From positions 426,501-490,500 of the forward strand of contig NZ_JBBPBZ010000002.1 of the NCBI RefSeq assembly GCF_038070105.1: a DNA stretch of 64,000 nucleotides, given 5' to 3'. This document shows positions 63,514 to 64,000 of the stretch, in pieces (position 1 is the stretch's first letter; each line of letters opens with the position of its first letter). Source of the stretch: Methylocystis sp. IM3 (GTDB taxonomy: Bacteria > Pseudomonadota > Alphaproteobacteria > Rhizobiales > Beijerinckiaceae). Position numbers and translations under genes: made by a program. Under the pieces are notes generated by a model that was given only the letters and a program-made list of their open reading frames with translations, made no database searches and was not told the DNA's origin.

Positions 63514-64000
63514 TCAGTAGCCGGTCATTTCCAGATAGCCCTCGCCGCGCCGCGAGCCGGCAAGCGCAATCGGCCCCTCCCAATAGGAGAGCGCCGTTCC
63601 CATCCAGCTTTTCGGATTGAGCGGCGCCGTCTCGACGTCCAATCCCCGGCTCTTGACGCGCAGGCGCCAGCGGATCGGCAGGGATTTGCCGTCGATTGCG
63701 ACATGGTCGAGAGGGGTCAGGGAAATATCGTCGCCCGCGAGCACGCTCGTCGTTCCGTCGGGAGCGATCCAGTTGCCGGAAAGATAGGTCCGCGCCCCGC
63801 GCAATCGGTAGATCATCGCCTTGTCGCCGCTTGCGAGATGGAGCGAGAACCAGTCCCAGCCCTTCTGATCGGGCGCGAGCGATTGGCTGCTCCATTCGCG
63901 GTCCATCCAGGCGCGACCCGCGACGCGGATGTCGCGCCCGTCGAAAGCCAGCGTCCCCTCCACCGCGAGGAAGGGCGCGCTGTAATAATGCGACGCCTGC
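63514..64000 (-). CDS. CrtC/AttH-type lipocalin-like protein, 5' part outside the window
   Basis: The visible 162 codons read SAPFLAVEGTLAFDGR, AWMDREWSSQSLAPDQKGWD, WFSLHLASGDKAMIYRLRG and FLSG-like strands, ending GEGYLEMTGY. This is the second lipocalin domain of the carotenoid 1,2-hydratase/AttH family, in which AWMDREW is a hallmark. Members near ABC transporters are predicted hydrolases; others act on carotenoids. The frame is open to the window edge, so the start lies beyond 64000. Confidence 0.8.
   Translation of the reverse strand, partial: QASHYYSAPFLAVEGTLAFDGRDIRVAGRAWMDREWSSQSLAPDQKGWDWFSLHLASGDKAMIYRLRGARTYLSGNWIAPDGTTSVLAGDDISLTPLDHVAIDGKSLPIRWRLRVKSRGLDVETAPLNPKSWMGTALSYWEGPIALAGSRRGEGYLEMTGY

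Overview
The window is GC-rich, densely coded DNA from an alphaproteobacterium, most likely a Hyphomicrobiales methylotroph of the Methylocystis/Methylosinus kind. Four things point there: a lanthanide-type methanol dehydrogenase (xoxF, 58778-60781), a Shemin-type 5-aminolevulinate synthase (34969-36255), a tRNA-His with the alphaproteobacterial acceptor end (no G-1, A73), and a sphaeroides-heme-protein/diheme-cytochrome cluster at the left edge. The genus is an inference; no methane monooxygenase gene is present.

Left part (1-15.7 kb), mostly accessory. A redox cluster (diheme cytochrome c, SHP, cytochrome b, PepSY) faces a PepSY-OmpR regulator-histidine kinase operon. Two TetR modules follow: one divergent from a SRPBCC gene across a striking palindromic operator, the other upstream of a frameshifted carotenoid oxygenase. 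Then come an IS481 remnant, a decayed alpha/beta hydrolase, an isochorismatase-fold hydrolase divergent from a GATase1-AraC regulator, and a prephenate dehydrogenase-like gene. The part ends with a truncated tyrosine recombinase beside tRNA-Phe, which marks an old integration site.

Core-like part (15.8-28 kb). RidA, a MoeB/ThiF enzyme, a DUF4239 membrane protein, a GT4 glycosyltransferase next to an LpxH-like phosphoesterase, an XRE-cupin regulator, the bfd-bfr iron-storage operon, glycerol kinase, a trypsin-like protease with a c-type cytochrome, an Imm74-like protein, mutY, a DUF721 gene and tRNA-His.

Island (about 28.0-49.7 kb). The 3' 49 bp of tRNA-His recur at 49617-49665 with three mismatches, framing about 21.6 kb. 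Inside are a degenerate integrase, AlpA, a split primase/helicase and RecD-like debris at the right end. The cargo is a sensor kinase, LysR plus a DHA2 MFS pump, hemA, an ECF-type sigma factor with a zinc-finger partner, a DUF3365 haem protein, and an 858-residue secreted protein with a glucanase-like N-terminus. Relics of a truncated haemoglobin, a MarR regulator and an IS5-type transposase are scattered between them. So many broken genes suggest the element no longer moves.

Right part (49.8-64 kb). An aminotransferase, a PAS sensor whose kinase core has lost its key residues, several small orphan proteins, and a large TIR-like/STAND ATPase/transmembrane/TPR protein (54104-57142). Then two low-complexity secreted proteins, SlyX, xoxF with an unusual membrane anchor and Ala/Pro linker, a second DUF4239 protein, a truncated outer-membrane barrel protein, and a CrtC/AttH-type lipocalin gene running off the edge.
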